Positions 53,420-61,924 of a stretch of 64,000 nt of DNA are shown here, piece by piece. A program made the position numbers and the translations under genes. The stretch lies in assembly GCF_030551255.1 (NCBI RefSeq), contig NZ_CP130630.1:11159001-11223000 (forward strand), read 5' to 3'. Below the pieces are notes generated by a model, which saw only the letters and a list, made by a program, of their open reading frames with translations, ran no database searches and was not told the origin of the DNA. Numbering within the stretch: position 1 is the stretch's first letter; each line of letters starts with the position of its first letter. This DNA comes from Streptomyces sp. NL15-2K (GTDB lineage Bacteria; Actinomycetota; Actinomycetes; Streptomycetales; Streptomycetaceae).

Positions 53420-54640
53420 TCACGAGCCGGCGGCGGCCTCCGGGCGGGGCTGCCGGTATGGCTTCACCGCGCGGCGCGCGATGGCGAACCGGTGTGTCTC
53501 CGACGGGCCGTCGTAGATCCGGAACGGCCGCACCTCCCGGAGCAGGCGTGCCAGTGGGGCGTCGGCGGCCGAGATGCCGAGCGCTCCACAGATCTGCACC
53601 GCCCGGTCGACCACCCGGTTCACCGCCTCCGCCACGAAGGTCTTGGACACCGAGGTGAGCTGGGAGGCGGCGGCCGAGCCGGTGTCCAACTCCCAGGCGG
53701 TGCGCAGGATCAGGGCGCGGCTCGCCTCGATGTCGATCTCGGAGTCGGCCAGCATCTGCTGCACCATGCCGAGGTCTCCCAGCACGGAGCCGAACGCCGT
53801 CCGGCTGCCCGCCCGATCCAGGGCGACGTCCTGGGCGCGACGGGCGGCTCCCAGCCAGCGCATGCAGTGGGTCATACGGGCGGGGCCCAGCCGGACCTGA
53901 GCGTTCTCGAAGCCGCGGTCGACCGCACCGAGCACCTGCTCCTCGCCGACCACGCACTCCTCGAAGACGATCTCGCTGTGCCCTGCGAAGAGCCCCTCGT
54001 CCAGGGTCTCGATGTCCCGGACGATGCGCATGCCGGGGGTGTCGGCGTCGACCAGGAACATGGTGGCGCCGCCGGGGTCGCCGGGGTTGCCGGAGGTGCG
54101 GGCCATGACGATGGCGAAGGCGGCTCCGTTGGCCCCGCTGATGAACCACTTGCGCCCGTCGATGCGCCACCCGCCGGGGACCCGGGTCGCCGTGGTGCGC
54201 AGGGAGCGGGGATCGGCGCCCGCTCCCGGAGCCGGTTCGGTCATCGCGAAGCAGGACCGGGACTCACCTGCGGCGAGCGGGCGCAGATAGCGCTCGTGCT
54301 GCTCCTCGGTGGCCACCTTCTCCAGTAGATGCATATTGCCCTCGTCCGGGGCCGCGCAGTTCAGCGCCAGCGGGCCCAGCAGTGAGTACCCGGCGGCCTC
54401 GAACACCACCGCCTGTCCGCGCAGGTCGAGCCCGTGCCCGCCCCACCGCGTCGGCACGTGCGGCGCGAAAACACCTGCCTCGCGGGCACCTTTCTGCAGA
54501 GTTTCGCGCAGGGGCTCCGGCGCGTCGTGCACGGACCCGCCGCACTCGCGCTCGGCCGGGATCACCACGTCGCGTACGAACTCCGCGGTGGCCGCGGCGA
54601 GTCGGGCGACAGGCGGATCGACATCGAACTGGATGGGCAC
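53420..54640 (-). CDS. Acyl-CoA dehydrogenase (catalytic Glu present)
   Basis: A 406-residue FAD enzyme. SCFAMTEPAPGAGADPRSLRTTATR, GWRIDGRKWFISGAN and the C-terminal RLLREVRPFRIYDGPSETHRFAIARR, which holds the base Glu, are intact. The sequence is of the ACAD10/11-like branch, which takes longer or branched acyl-CoAs. It is divergent from the enoyl-CoA hydratase-family gene across a 156-bp promoter containing CTGTACAG (54693-54700). It is probably part of the same catabolic island as the plus-strand genes. Confidence 0.92.
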   Translation of the reverse strand: MPIQFDVDPPVARLAAATAEFVRDVVIPAERECGGSVHDAPEPLRETLQKGAREAGVFAPHVPTRWGGHGLDLRGQAVVFEAAGYSLLGPLALNCAAPDEGNMHLLEKVATEEQHERYLRPLAAGESRSCFAMTEPAPGAGADPRSLRTTATRVPGGWRIDGRKWFISGANGAAFAIVMARTSGNPGDPGGATMFLVDADTPGMRIVRDIETLDEGLFAGHSEIVFEECVVGEEQVLGAVDRGFENAQVRLGPARMTHCMRWLGAARRAQDVALDRAGSRTAFGSVLGDLGMVQQMLADSEIDIEASRALILRTAWELDTGSAAASQLTSVSKTFVAEAVNRVVDRAVQICGALGISAADAPLARLLREVRPFRIYDGPSETHRFAIARRAVKPYRQPRPEAAAGS

Positions 54641-54796
54641 GGTTCCTCCCGCCGAAGGGCTCCGGGCATCGGCGCCCGTCGCGTCCTAGAAACTGTACAG
54701 CGTCTTCAGTATCTTGCTGAGTGGCGCTGGATCTGAGGAGCGCTTGATCCGAGGCGTGCTCGACCGGAGCGGGCCTCGACGACGGAAGAAGACCCC

Positions 54797-55621
54797 ATGA
54801 GCACCGAGCCGGTCCGCGTCGTCCGTCATCCCGACCGAGTCGTAGAACTGAGGCTGGACGACCCCGGAAGGGGCAACGCCCTGGATCTCCCGACGGCCGA
54901 GGCGCTGCGCGACGCGACCGCCGAGGTGGCCGCCGACCCGGGTGGCGCGGTCCTGCTGCGGGCAGCGGGCACGACCTTCTGCGTGGGTGGTGACCTGCGC
55001 GCATTCGCCGGCCGGGGCGAGGAGACGGGCGCCTATGTGCACGCCGTGGCGACCGCGGCGCACACGGCGGTGCGGGCTCTGTACGAGCTGCCCGTACCCG
55101 TGGTCGCGGCCGTGCGCGGCGCCGCCGCGGGCGGCGGGATCGGTCTCGCCCTGGTCGGCGACATCGTCCTGGCCGCACGGTCGGCGCGCTTCCGGCTGGC
55201 GTACACGGCGATGGGACTCACCCCGGACTGCGGGGCCACCTGGCTCCTGCCGCGCCTGGTGGGCCCCCGTCTGGCGGCGGACCTGGTTCTCACCAACCGG
55301 GTCCTGACGGGCGCCGACGCCGAGCGGTTCGGCCTGGTCACGCGTGCCGTCGCGGACGACGAAGTGGACGAGGCCGCCCACCGGACCGCCGCCGAACTGG
55401 CCGGTGGAGCGGGCGAGGCACTGCGCGCCGCGAAACGCCTGCTGCGTGACGGTGCCGAGGGTGGGCTGAGCCGTCACCTCGACGAGGAGGCGCGGCTGAT
55501 CGCCGGCCTGGCGGGGAGCGACGAGGCGCAGGCGCGGATGACCGCGTTCCTGGCCCCGCGGGCTCGTGCACGGGTGGGCAGAAGCCGGTCCGCGCCAAGC
55601 AGTCCGGAAAGTGTTTCTTGA
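54797..55621 (+). CDS. Enoyl-CoA hydratase/isomerase (PaaG-like)
   Basis: A 274-residue crotonase. Oxyanion segments TTFCVGGDLRAF and AVRGAAAGGGIGLALVGDI are present. The active-site stretch MGLTPDCGATWLLPRLVG carries Asp where hydratases carry a second Glu, which is the PaaG/isomerase pattern. It could shift or hydrate a double bond in a cyclic or branched acyl-CoA. ATG 54797 follows GGAAGAAG. It is the first gene of the plus-strand part of the island, with a gap of 91 bp to the next gene. Confidence 0.9.
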   Translation: MSTEPVRVVRHPDRVVELRLDDPGRGNALDLPTAEALRDATAEVAADPGGAVLLRAAGTTFCVGGDLRAFAGRGEETGAYVHAVATAAHTAVRALYELPVPVVAAVRGAAAGGGIGLALVGDIVLAARSARFRLAYTAMGLTPDCGATWLLPRLVGPRLAADLVLTNRVLTGADAERFGLVTRAVADDEVDEAAHRTAAELAGGAGEALRAAKRLLRDGAEGGLSRHLDEEARLIAGLAGSDEAQARMTAFLAPRARARVGRSRSAPSSPESVS

Positions 55622-55712
55622 TTACCTCTTCACTAACACCTCCGCCGGAGCGTAACCTCCGGGCAACACAGAACTGAGGACCGGGCGACAGCACCGGGGA
55701 AATGGTGTGGCG

Positions 55713-56363
55713 ATGCAATCTCCTGCCGTGGGCCGGACGGACGCTCTCGACAAGACCCCCACCGAAGACGAGGCACTCACCGAAGCCGTCGTCGACCTCG
55801 TTCTGCGTGGGATGTGGCGCGGCAGGCCCGAGTCGGACCACCGCCCGCTGGTCGACGCCGGCCTGGCCATGGTGAAGGGCCCGATGGTGCTGCCGACCGA
55901 GCCCGCCAGGGCGGCCGCGTCCCGGATCCTGCGGGTTTCCGCCGGTTCCGCGCAGGAGCAGCGGATCACCGCCGCCTACGAGGCCTTCCTGCCGATCAAC
56001 AGGACGCTGCGCGAAGTGTGCACGGCCTGGCAGTGCCGGCCCGACGGCACGGTCAACGACCACGGCGACAGTGTCTACGACGCCGGGGTGCGCGAGTCGC
56101 TGGAGGACGTGCACGAGGCCATCCAGCCCGTACTGCGCAGGCTGGACGGGCTGCCGTCGGGCAGCGGGCACTATGTCACGGCCCTGGAGGAGGCCCTCGA
56201 CCGCTTCGACGACGGCGCGGTGGAGTGGCTGGCCTCGCCCCTGTGCGACTCGTACCACACCGTGTGGATGCGGCTGCACCAGGAGCTGCTGCTGGTTCTG
56301 GGGATCAGCCGGGCGCAGGACGAGGCGCTCGAAGAGGAACTGGTCACCAGGAGCCGAGGTTGA
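55713..56363 (+). CDS. Uncharacterised small protein coupled to the dikinase-like gene
   Basis: A 216-residue acidic, mostly helical protein with no signal peptide or membrane segment. The first ~80 residues (LTEAVVDLVLRGMWRG, LVDAGLAMVKGPMVLPTEPARAAASRIL) could be a winged-helix-like fold. The rest is helical, with conserved-looking VCTAWQCRPDGTVNDHGD and DSYHTVWMRLHQELLLVLGISR. I do not recognise the family with certainty. Its stop overlaps the TTG start of the pyruvate-phosphate-dikinase homologue, so the two are probably made together. ATG 55713 is chosen (GGGGAA upstream). GTG 55707 is an alternative. Confidence 0.75.
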   Translation: MQSPAVGRTDALDKTPTEDEALTEAVVDLVLRGMWRGRPESDHRPLVDAGLAMVKGPMVLPTEPARAAASRILRVSAGSAQEQRITAAYEAFLPINRTLREVCTAWQCRPDGTVNDHGDSVYDAGVRESLEDVHEAIQPVLRRLDGLPSGSGHYVTALEEALDRFDDGAVEWLASPLCDSYHTVWMRLHQELLLVLGISRAQDEALEEELVTRSRG

Positions 56364-58933
56364 GCGTCACCGACCGCCACTCCGGCACACTCGCACAGAC
56401 GCACACCCCCGGCCACGCCCTGGTGCCCTACGGCCAGGGACGGATCCGAGGGCTGGACGCCGGTGAACTGGGCACGCACGGCATCGCCATGGACCGGCTG
56501 GTGGCCCTCGGGCTCCCAGTGGTGCCCGGACTGACGGTGCCGGCGGGCTCGGCCGCGTCGCTGTGCGAGCCGGGTACCGCCCGCGCCGCCCTGGACCTTG
56601 TGGAGCAACTGTCGGGACGGCGGATCGGCGACCGGAGCAGGCCGCTGCTGCTGCGTCTGTCGGCGAGCGCGTCGACCGAGGTCGCCGGGCTGCCGCCGGA
56701 ACTCGCCTGCATCGGTATCACCCCGGCCGACGCCGATGGCATCCGTGCCGTCATCGGCCGCGACGATGTGCTGTACGAGGTATGGGCGGCCACCGTCCGG
56801 TTGATCGCGGAGTACGCCCTTGACGTGCCCGCACCGGAGCTCGACGACGCATCGCTCGACACCCCTGATCCCAGGGCCCGCGTCGACGCACTGCTCTCGA
56901 CGGTCGCCCGGCATGCCGAGCGGCAGTACCCCGACGACCCGGCCGAGCAGCTCGCGCTGGCCGCTCGGGCGGTGCTGGGGCGGTGGGCCTCACCCCGGGC
57001 CAGGCGATCCCGCAAAGCCCAGCGGCTCCCCGCGGAGCTGGGCATCGCACTCCATGTCCAGGCCGTGCGTATCGGGCCATGGGACCACTCGGGCTTCGGC
57101 ACGGCGGTCAGCCGGCACCCCGACAGCGGCCGCTTCTCGCCGCAGGGCTCCTTTTTCCGGGGCGTACGCCGCAGCGCGCCGTCCCCGCGCACGGGCGAGC
57201 CGCTGGAGAAGCTGGGCGGGAGTTCCGCGTTGCTTGAGCACTCGCTGCTCACCCTCGAACGTCATCTGCACGCCCCGGTCACCGTCGACTTCGAGGTGCG
57301 CGACGGCGAGATCTCGCTGCTGGCCGCCTCGGCGCAGAGCCGCCCGCCGCTCCGTGCGGCGGTGTGCCTCGCTGCGGACCTGGCCGGGGACGGGGCGCTC
57401 GACCGGGAAGAGGCCGTACGGCGGATCAGCCCCGCGCAGGTGCAGGAACTGCTGCACCCCCAGCTCCGCCTGACCGGTGGCGAGCAGCTCCTGGTGAAGG
57501 GACTGCCCGCCTCCCCGGGGGCGGCGACCGGGGCGATCGTCCTGTCGAGCGAACGTGCCCTCGAACTGGCCGCGGACGGCACGCGGGTCGTGCTCGTGGC
57601 CCATGAGACGACTCCGGCCGACGTCCCCGGGATGCTGGCCGCCGTCGCCGTACTCACCGGCAGCGGCGGCATCGCCTCGCACGCCGCCGTGGTGGCGCGC
57701 GGTGCGGGCAAGCCCGCCGTGTGCGGCGCCGAGGGACTGCGCGCCGACCGGGCCGCCGGCACCGTACGGATCGGGGACCGGCTGCTGCGCGAGGGCGATC
57801 CCGTCTCGCTGGACGGCCGTACCGGAGCCGTCTACGCGGGGACGCTGAGCGTCAGCGTCGCCGGACCGCCGCCCGAACTGTCCACCCTGCTGGAGTGGGC
57901 GGACGACATGCGCCGGCTGGGCGTGCGGGCCAACGCCGACACCGCCGCGGAGGTGAGCACCGCCGTCGCCCTGGGCGCGGAGGGGGTGGGGCTGTGCCGT
58001 ACGGAGCACCAGTTCCTCGGCGACCGGCTGCCGCTGATCCGCCGGGTGATCCTGGCCGCCGACGCCGCGGCCCGCGACGAGGCGCTGTCGGCACTGGAAG
58101 AGGCTCAGCACGAGGACTTCAAGGCCCTGCTGACCGCGGTGGGGGACCGGCCGGTGACCGTACGCCTGCTGGACGCCCCGCTGCACGAGTTCCTGCCCGC
58201 CGCCGGAGAGGCCCAGGACGCCGCCGAGGAACAGCGGGCCGCCGCACTGCGGGAGGCCAACCCGATGCTCGGGCTGCGCGGGGTGCGGCTGGCGCTGCTG
58301 CACGAGCGGCTCTACCCAGCACAGGCCGAGGCGCTCTTCACCGCCTGGGCCGATGTCGCCGCCACCGGAGTCCGCCCCCAGCTCGAAGTGATGATCCCGC
58401 TCGTCAGCCTGCCGGAGGAACTGGCCGCCGCGGCCGCGTACGTGCGCGGTGCCGCCGACGCGGTCGCCGCCCGCACCGGCGTGGAGGTCCCGTACCGGCT
58501 CGGCACGATGATCGAGACGCCGCGCGCCGCGCTGCTGGCCGGCGAACTCGCCGAACACGCCGAGTTCTTCTCCTTCGGCACCAACGACCTCACCCAGCTC
58601 ACCTACGGATTCTCCCGGGACGACGTCGAGCGCCAGGTGCTCGCCTCGTACCAGGAGCGCGGGTTCCTGACGGCCAGCCCGTTCGCCCGGCTCGATCCGC
58701 ACGGGGTGGGCGCGCTGATCGCCCTGGCGGTGGAGCGGGCGCGGAGCGTACGCCCCGGCATCAAGCTGGGCGTGTGCGGTGAGCACGGCGGAGACCCGGA
58801 GTCCATCGCCTTCTGCGACGAGCTGGGCCTCGACTACGTCTCCTGCTCCGCGCACCGCGTGCCGGTCGCCCGGATGGCGGCGGCGCACAGTGCCGTGCGG
58901 GAGCGGCACGACGACAGCGGGAGCACACGATGA
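56360..58933 (+). CDS. Pyruvate-phosphate-dikinase homologue with degenerate ATP-grasp domain
   Basis: An 857-residue protein with the PPDK domain order. The phospho-His domain (TGSGGIASHAAVVAR, about residues 430-445) and the PEP/pyruvate barrel (EANPMLGLRGVRL, SFGTNDLTQLTYGFSRDD, CGEHGGDP with the proton-donor Cys) look intact. The N-terminal ATP-grasp half is not. The VRSGA loop with its key Arg reads RLSAS (about residue 95), and the C-terminal metal/ATP strand that normally ends MLQTR reads LLAASAQSR (about 320). TTG 56360 follows AGGAG and overlaps the previous stop. It may use PEP or pyruvate without ATP, or the partner protein may supply a phosphate step. Confidence 0.82.
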   Translation: MSVTDRHSGTLAQTHTPGHALVPYGQGRIRGLDAGELGTHGIAMDRLVALGLPVVPGLTVPAGSAASLCEPGTARAALDLVEQLSGRRIGDRSRPLLLRLSASASTEVAGLPPELACIGITPADADGIRAVIGRDDVLYEVWAATVRLIAEYALDVPAPELDDASLDTPDPRARVDALLSTVARHAERQYPDDPAEQLALAARAVLGRWASPRARRSRKAQRLPAELGIALHVQAVRIGPWDHSGFGTAVSRHPDSGRFSPQGSFFRGVRRSAPSPRTGEPLEKLGGSSALLEHSLLTLERHLHAPVTVDFEVRDGEISLLAASAQSRPPLRAAVCLAADLAGDGALDREEAVRRISPAQVQELLHPQLRLTGGEQLLVKGLPASPGAATGAIVLSSERALELAADGTRVVLVAHETTPADVPGMLAAVAVLTGSGGIASHAAVVARGAGKPAVCGAEGLRADRAAGTVRIGDRLLREGDPVSLDGRTGAVYAGTLSVSVAGPPPELSTLLEWADDMRRLGVRANADTAAEVSTAVALGAEGVGLCRTEHQFLGDRLPLIRRVILAADAAARDEALSALEEAQHEDFKALLTAVGDRPVTVRLLDAPLHEFLPAAGEAQDAAEEQRAAALREANPMLGLRGVRLALLHERLYPAQAEALFTAWADVAATGVRPQLEVMIPLVSLPEELAAAAAYVRGAADAVAARTGVEVPYRLGTMIETPRAALLAGELAEHAEFFSFGTNDLTQLTYGFSRDDVERQVLASYQERGFLTASPFARLDPHGVGALIALAVERARSVRPGIKLGVCGEHGGDPESIAFCDELGLDYVSCSAHRVPVARMAAAHSAVRERHDDSGSTR

Positions 58934-60048
58934 CGACCACCGTGACCGACGGCACGGCCCTGTCCGACGCCGAACTGGACGACCTGCGCGAGACCGTACG
59001 GTCGGTGTGCGCCGACAGCGGCGGCACCGCCGCGGTGCGCCGGCTGGCCGAGGAATCTCCGGGTATCGACGCCAAGTTGTGGGACACCCTGGGCCGGCAG
59101 GTCGGCCTCGCGGCCCTCGGTCTGCCCGAGACGGCCGGAGGCATCGGCGGCCTCGCCGAGATCGCCGCTGTCTGCGAGGAGTTGGGCCGAACGCTGACGC
59201 CGGTGCCGCTGCTGTCCTCCACCGTGCTGGCCGGGCAGGTCCTGGCCGGCTGCGGCACGGCCGACCGGGCCCTGGCGGAGCTGGCCGAGGGCAAGGTGCA
59301 CGCCCTGGCGGTGGCGGCGCCCGACGGGGTGTGGCGGCCGGACGCCGTGCCGGTGGCCGTCACCTGGCGGGGCGGCGTCCCGCTGCTGGACGGCACCGCT
59401 CCCTTCGTACTGGACGGTGCCGACGCCGAACGCCTGGTCGTCGCCGCCATCGGGGCCGACGGCCTGGACCTCTTCCTCGCCGACCCGAACGAGCCCGGGG
59501 TGAGCGTCCGCCGAGTGCCCACCCTGGACCTCAGCCGCGGACAGGCGGTGGTCTCCTTCACCGGCGCCCCTGCCCGGCCCCTGACCGCCGGGGGCGAGGG
59601 CGCGGACATCGTGAGCCGCGCCCTGGACGTGGCACTGGTGGCCCTGGCCGCCGAGCAACTCGGCGGCGCTCAGGCCGCGTTGGACATGACGGTGGCCCAT
59701 GTGCGGGAGCGCACCCAGTTCGGCAGGGCCATCGGCGGCTTCCAGGCGGTCAAGCACACCTGTGCCGACATGCTGCTCCAGGTCGAGGCAGCGCGGTCGG
59801 CGGTGGTGCGCGCCGTCCGGGCGGCCGACTCGCCCGAGTCGCTGGCCGAGGCGGCGGCGGTGGCGCAGGCATGGTGCGGCGAGGCGTTCGTGTTCGTCGC
59901 CGCCGAGTGCGTCCAACTGCACGGCGGCATGGGCTTCACCTGGGAGCACGACGCGCACCTGTACTTCCGGCGCGCCCAGTCCGACGCCGTCCTGCTGGGC
60001 GGCGCCGCGCACCACCGGGAACGGCTGGCCGGACTGCTCGGCTGGTGA
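58930..60048 (+). CDS. Acyl-CoA dehydrogenase family protein, apparently lacking the catalytic Glu
   Basis: A 372-residue ACAD-fold protein. ERTQFGRAIGGFQAVKHTCADML (FAD contact) and CVQLHGGMGFTWEHDAHLYFRRAQSDAVLLGG are clear, but the final YxGxxE-type base found in the partner dehydrogenase is missing. Such subunits occur as the second half of heteromeric ACADs (for example ChsE1/ChsE2 of steroid side-chain breakdown). It is coupled by ATGA to the dikinase-like gene. One base after its stop codon a MITE-like element is inserted. Confidence 0.88.
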   Translation: MTTTVTDGTALSDAELDDLRETVRSVCADSGGTAAVRRLAEESPGIDAKLWDTLGRQVGLAALGLPETAGGIGGLAEIAAVCEELGRTLTPVPLLSSTVLAGQVLAGCGTADRALAELAEGKVHALAVAAPDGVWRPDAVPVAVTWRGGVPLLDGTAPFVLDGADAERLVVAAIGADGLDLFLADPNEPGVSVRRVPTLDLSRGQAVVSFTGAPARPLTAGGEGADIVSRALDVALVALAAEQLGGAQAALDMTVAHVRERTQFGRAIGGFQAVKHTCADMLLQVEAARSAVVRAVRAADSPESLAEAAAVAQAWCGEAFVFVAAECVQLHGGMGFTWEHDAHLYFRRAQSDAVLLGGAAHHRERLAGLLGW

Positions 60049-60254
60049 CTTAGGGGTCCTTGCACTATGCCCGCCCGGGTCGCGCGGCCTGGCACCGCAC
60101 CTCGCCGCGTTGCCGAAACGCCCACGTGGCTCCTCCCCCACGCTCGAACAGCCTCGCGCGGGGGGACCCCCATCGAGGGCGCTCCGGCGCCTTGCGATGC
60201 ACGGCACCAGACCACGCGACCTGATCGGGCGCTCATAGTGCAAGGACCCCTTAG
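60049..60254. mobile_element. MITE-like non-autonomous element with TSD
   Basis: The 16-bp terminal inverted repeats GGGTCCTTGCACTATG (60054-60069) and CATAGTGCAAGGACCC (60234-60249) bound a 196-bp insert. They are flanked by a perfect 5-bp direct repeat CTTAG (60049-60053, 60250-60254), the expected target duplication. The interior has no real gene. Subterminal similarity extends inwards. It sits between the acyl-CoA dehydrogenase stop and the DUF35 gene and may affect operon read-through. Confidence 0.8.
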
Positions 60255-60307
60255 CCCGCGGGCACAGCACCACCGCACGAGGACCGTGCAGAAAAGGGCA
60301 GGACGGC

Positions 60308-60727
60308 ATGATCACCAGACTCATCGACGAGGACCTGTTCGAGAGCGTGCATCCACCGCGCCTCAACGGCGGGCGCTGCTCCGGGTGCGCCACCGTGGTC
60401 TTTCCCCGGCAGGACTCGTGCCCCAAGTGCTCGGACGGAGCCATGTCCGCCCATGTGCTGCCGGTGAGCGGACGGGTGTGGTCGTGGACGCTGCAGGCGT
60501 TCCCGCCCAAGCCGCCGTACCGGCCGCCGACCGGGGGCTACCAGCCGTACCACGTGGGCTATGTCGACCTCGGTGAGGTGCTGGTCGAGGCACGGCTGGA
60601 GGTTCACCGCACCGAGATACGGATCGGGCTACCGGTCCGGCTGACCACGGTGCCCGCATACCAGGACGAGGACGGAACCGAGGTGCTGACCTTCGCGTTC
60701 TGCCCGGCCCCGGAAGAGGACCGATGA
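60308..60727 (+). CDS. DUF35 (Zn-ribbon/OB-fold) protein
   Basis: A 139-residue acyl-CoA-associated DUF35 protein. The N-terminal helix and rubredoxin-like zinc ribbon GGRCSGCATVVFPRQDSCPKCS are followed by an OB-fold (SGRVWSWTLQAF, YHVGYVDLGEVLVEARL). Such proteins pair with thiolase-like enzymes (for example ChsH2 with the aldolase Ltp2) to channel CoA substrates. It overlaps the thiolase-like gene by ATGA, as expected for an obligate complex. Confidence 0.92.
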   Translation: MITRLIDEDLFESVHPPRLNGGRCSGCATVVFPRQDSCPKCSDGAMSAHVLPVSGRVWSWTLQAFPPKPPYRPPTGGYQPYHVGYVDLGEVLVEARLEVHRTEIRIGLPVRLTTVPAYQDEDGTEVLTFAFCPAPEEDR

Positions 60728-61884
60728 CCAGATCGAGGTCCGACGAGGTCTACGTCGTCGGCTGCGGCATGCATCCCTTCGGCCGCGACGAGACCGTCAC
60801 CGGGATGGACATGGCCGAGCGGGCGGTGCGCGAGGCGCTGGCCGACGCCGGCACGGCATGGGAGGACATCGGGTACGCGGCCGGCGGCTCCGACGTGTCC
60901 GGCAAACCCGACACGCTGGTGGGCCGTCTGGGCCTGACCGGTGTGCCGTTCGTCAACGTGCAGAACGGCTGCGCGACCGGTGCCTCGACGGTGCTCGCGG
61001 TGGCCAACGCGCTGCGCGCCGGCGAGGCCTCGCTCGGGCTGGCTGTGGGCTTCGACAAACACGAGCGGGGCGCCTTCAACGTCTCCGCGGCCCGCTACGG
61101 ACTGCCAGACTGGTACGCCGAGACCGGCATGATGCTCACGACCCAGTTCTTCGCCCTGAAGACCCAGCGGTACCTGTACGACCACGGGATCTCCGAGCGG
61201 GCGCTGGCGAGGGTGGCCGCGCGGGCCTTCCGCAACGGCTCCCAGCACCCCCTGGCATGGCGGCGCAAGGAACTGACGGAGCAGGAGATCCTCGACTCCG
61301 CCGAGGTCAGCCCGCCCCTCACCCAGTACATGTTCTGCTCGCCGGGGCAGGGCGCGGTGGCCCTGGTACTGGCGCTCGGCGACCGTGCCTTCGACCTGTG
61401 CGAGCGGCCGGTCAAACTGGCCTCGCTGGCCTTCCGGACCAGACGGTTCGGGTCGTTCGAGGTGTTCTCGCCCTGGCTGCCGCCGGGGCCGCACCGCAGC
61501 CCGAGCGTCGACGCCGCGGAGGCCGTCTTCCGCACCGCGGGTCTACGGCCCGCGGACGTACAGGTCGCCCAGTTGCAGGACACCGACAGCGGATCGGAAC
61601 TGATCCACCTGGCGGAGACCGGACTGTGCGGCCACGGCGAGCAGGAGGAACTCCTCGCCGGCGGGGACACCGACCCCACGGGCCGGATCCCGGTCAACAC
61701 CGACGGCGGCTGCCTGGCCGGCGGCGAGCCGGTCGGCGCCTCGGGACTGCGCCAGTTCCACGAGGTCGTACGGCAGTTGCAGGGCCGGGCACCGGGAGCG
61801 CAGGTCCCCGGCGCTCCCCGGGTCGGCTTCACCCACGTCTACGGGGCACCCGGGATCAGCGCCTGCTCGGTGCTGACGGTCTGA
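60724..61884 (+). CDS. Thiolase-like protein (partner of DUF35)
   Basis: A 386-residue thiolase-fold enzyme. The nucleophile-type Cys is in VNVQNGCATGAST. The second thiolase motif, normally GHPxGxSG, reads GGCLAGGEPVGASG, with Glu for the His, and the C-terminus has SACSVL. Members with this pattern are non-decarboxylating thiolase-like or retro-aldol enzymes that work with DUF35 proteins in steroid and side-chain degradation. It probably cleaves a beta-hydroxy- or beta-keto-acyl-CoA. Confidence 0.9.
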   Translation: MTRSRSDEVYVVGCGMHPFGRDETVTGMDMAERAVREALADAGTAWEDIGYAAGGSDVSGKPDTLVGRLGLTGVPFVNVQNGCATGASTVLAVANALRAGEASLGLAVGFDKHERGAFNVSAARYGLPDWYAETGMMLTTQFFALKTQRYLYDHGISERALARVAARAFRNGSQHPLAWRRKELTEQEILDSAEVSPPLTQYMFCSPGQGAVALVLALGDRAFDLCERPVKLASLAFRTRRFGSFEVFSPWLPPGPHRSPSVDAAEAVFRTAGLRPADVQVAQLQDTDSGSELIHLAETGLCGHGEQEELLAGGDTDPTGRIPVNTDGGCLAGGEPVGASGLRQFHEVVRQLQGRAPGAQVPGAPRVGFTHVYGAPGISACSVLTV

Positions 61885-61924
61885 CATCGGCGCTGACGGT
61901 CCGAAAGGCGGAGGACACATCATC

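Noticed and set aside
52490..54640. Kinase plus acyl-CoA dehydrogenase pair as an ACAD10/11 or LvaA-type hydroxyacyl-CoA phosphorylation module
   Set aside because: The kinase has the fructosamine-kinase-family catalytic and C-terminal motifs, not those of the LvaA/ACAD11 APH domain. The 69-bp spacing alone does not prove a shared pathway.
54693..54700. CTGTACAG palindrome between the acyl-CoA dehydrogenase and crotonase genes as a TetR operator
   Set aside because: Eight bases are too few to assign, and no second copy was found at the other island promoters.
60054..60249. Small open frames inside the MITE-like element
   Set aside because: They have no ribosome site or family resemblance, and their Arg/Pro-rich translations are typical of chance frames in high-GC DNA.
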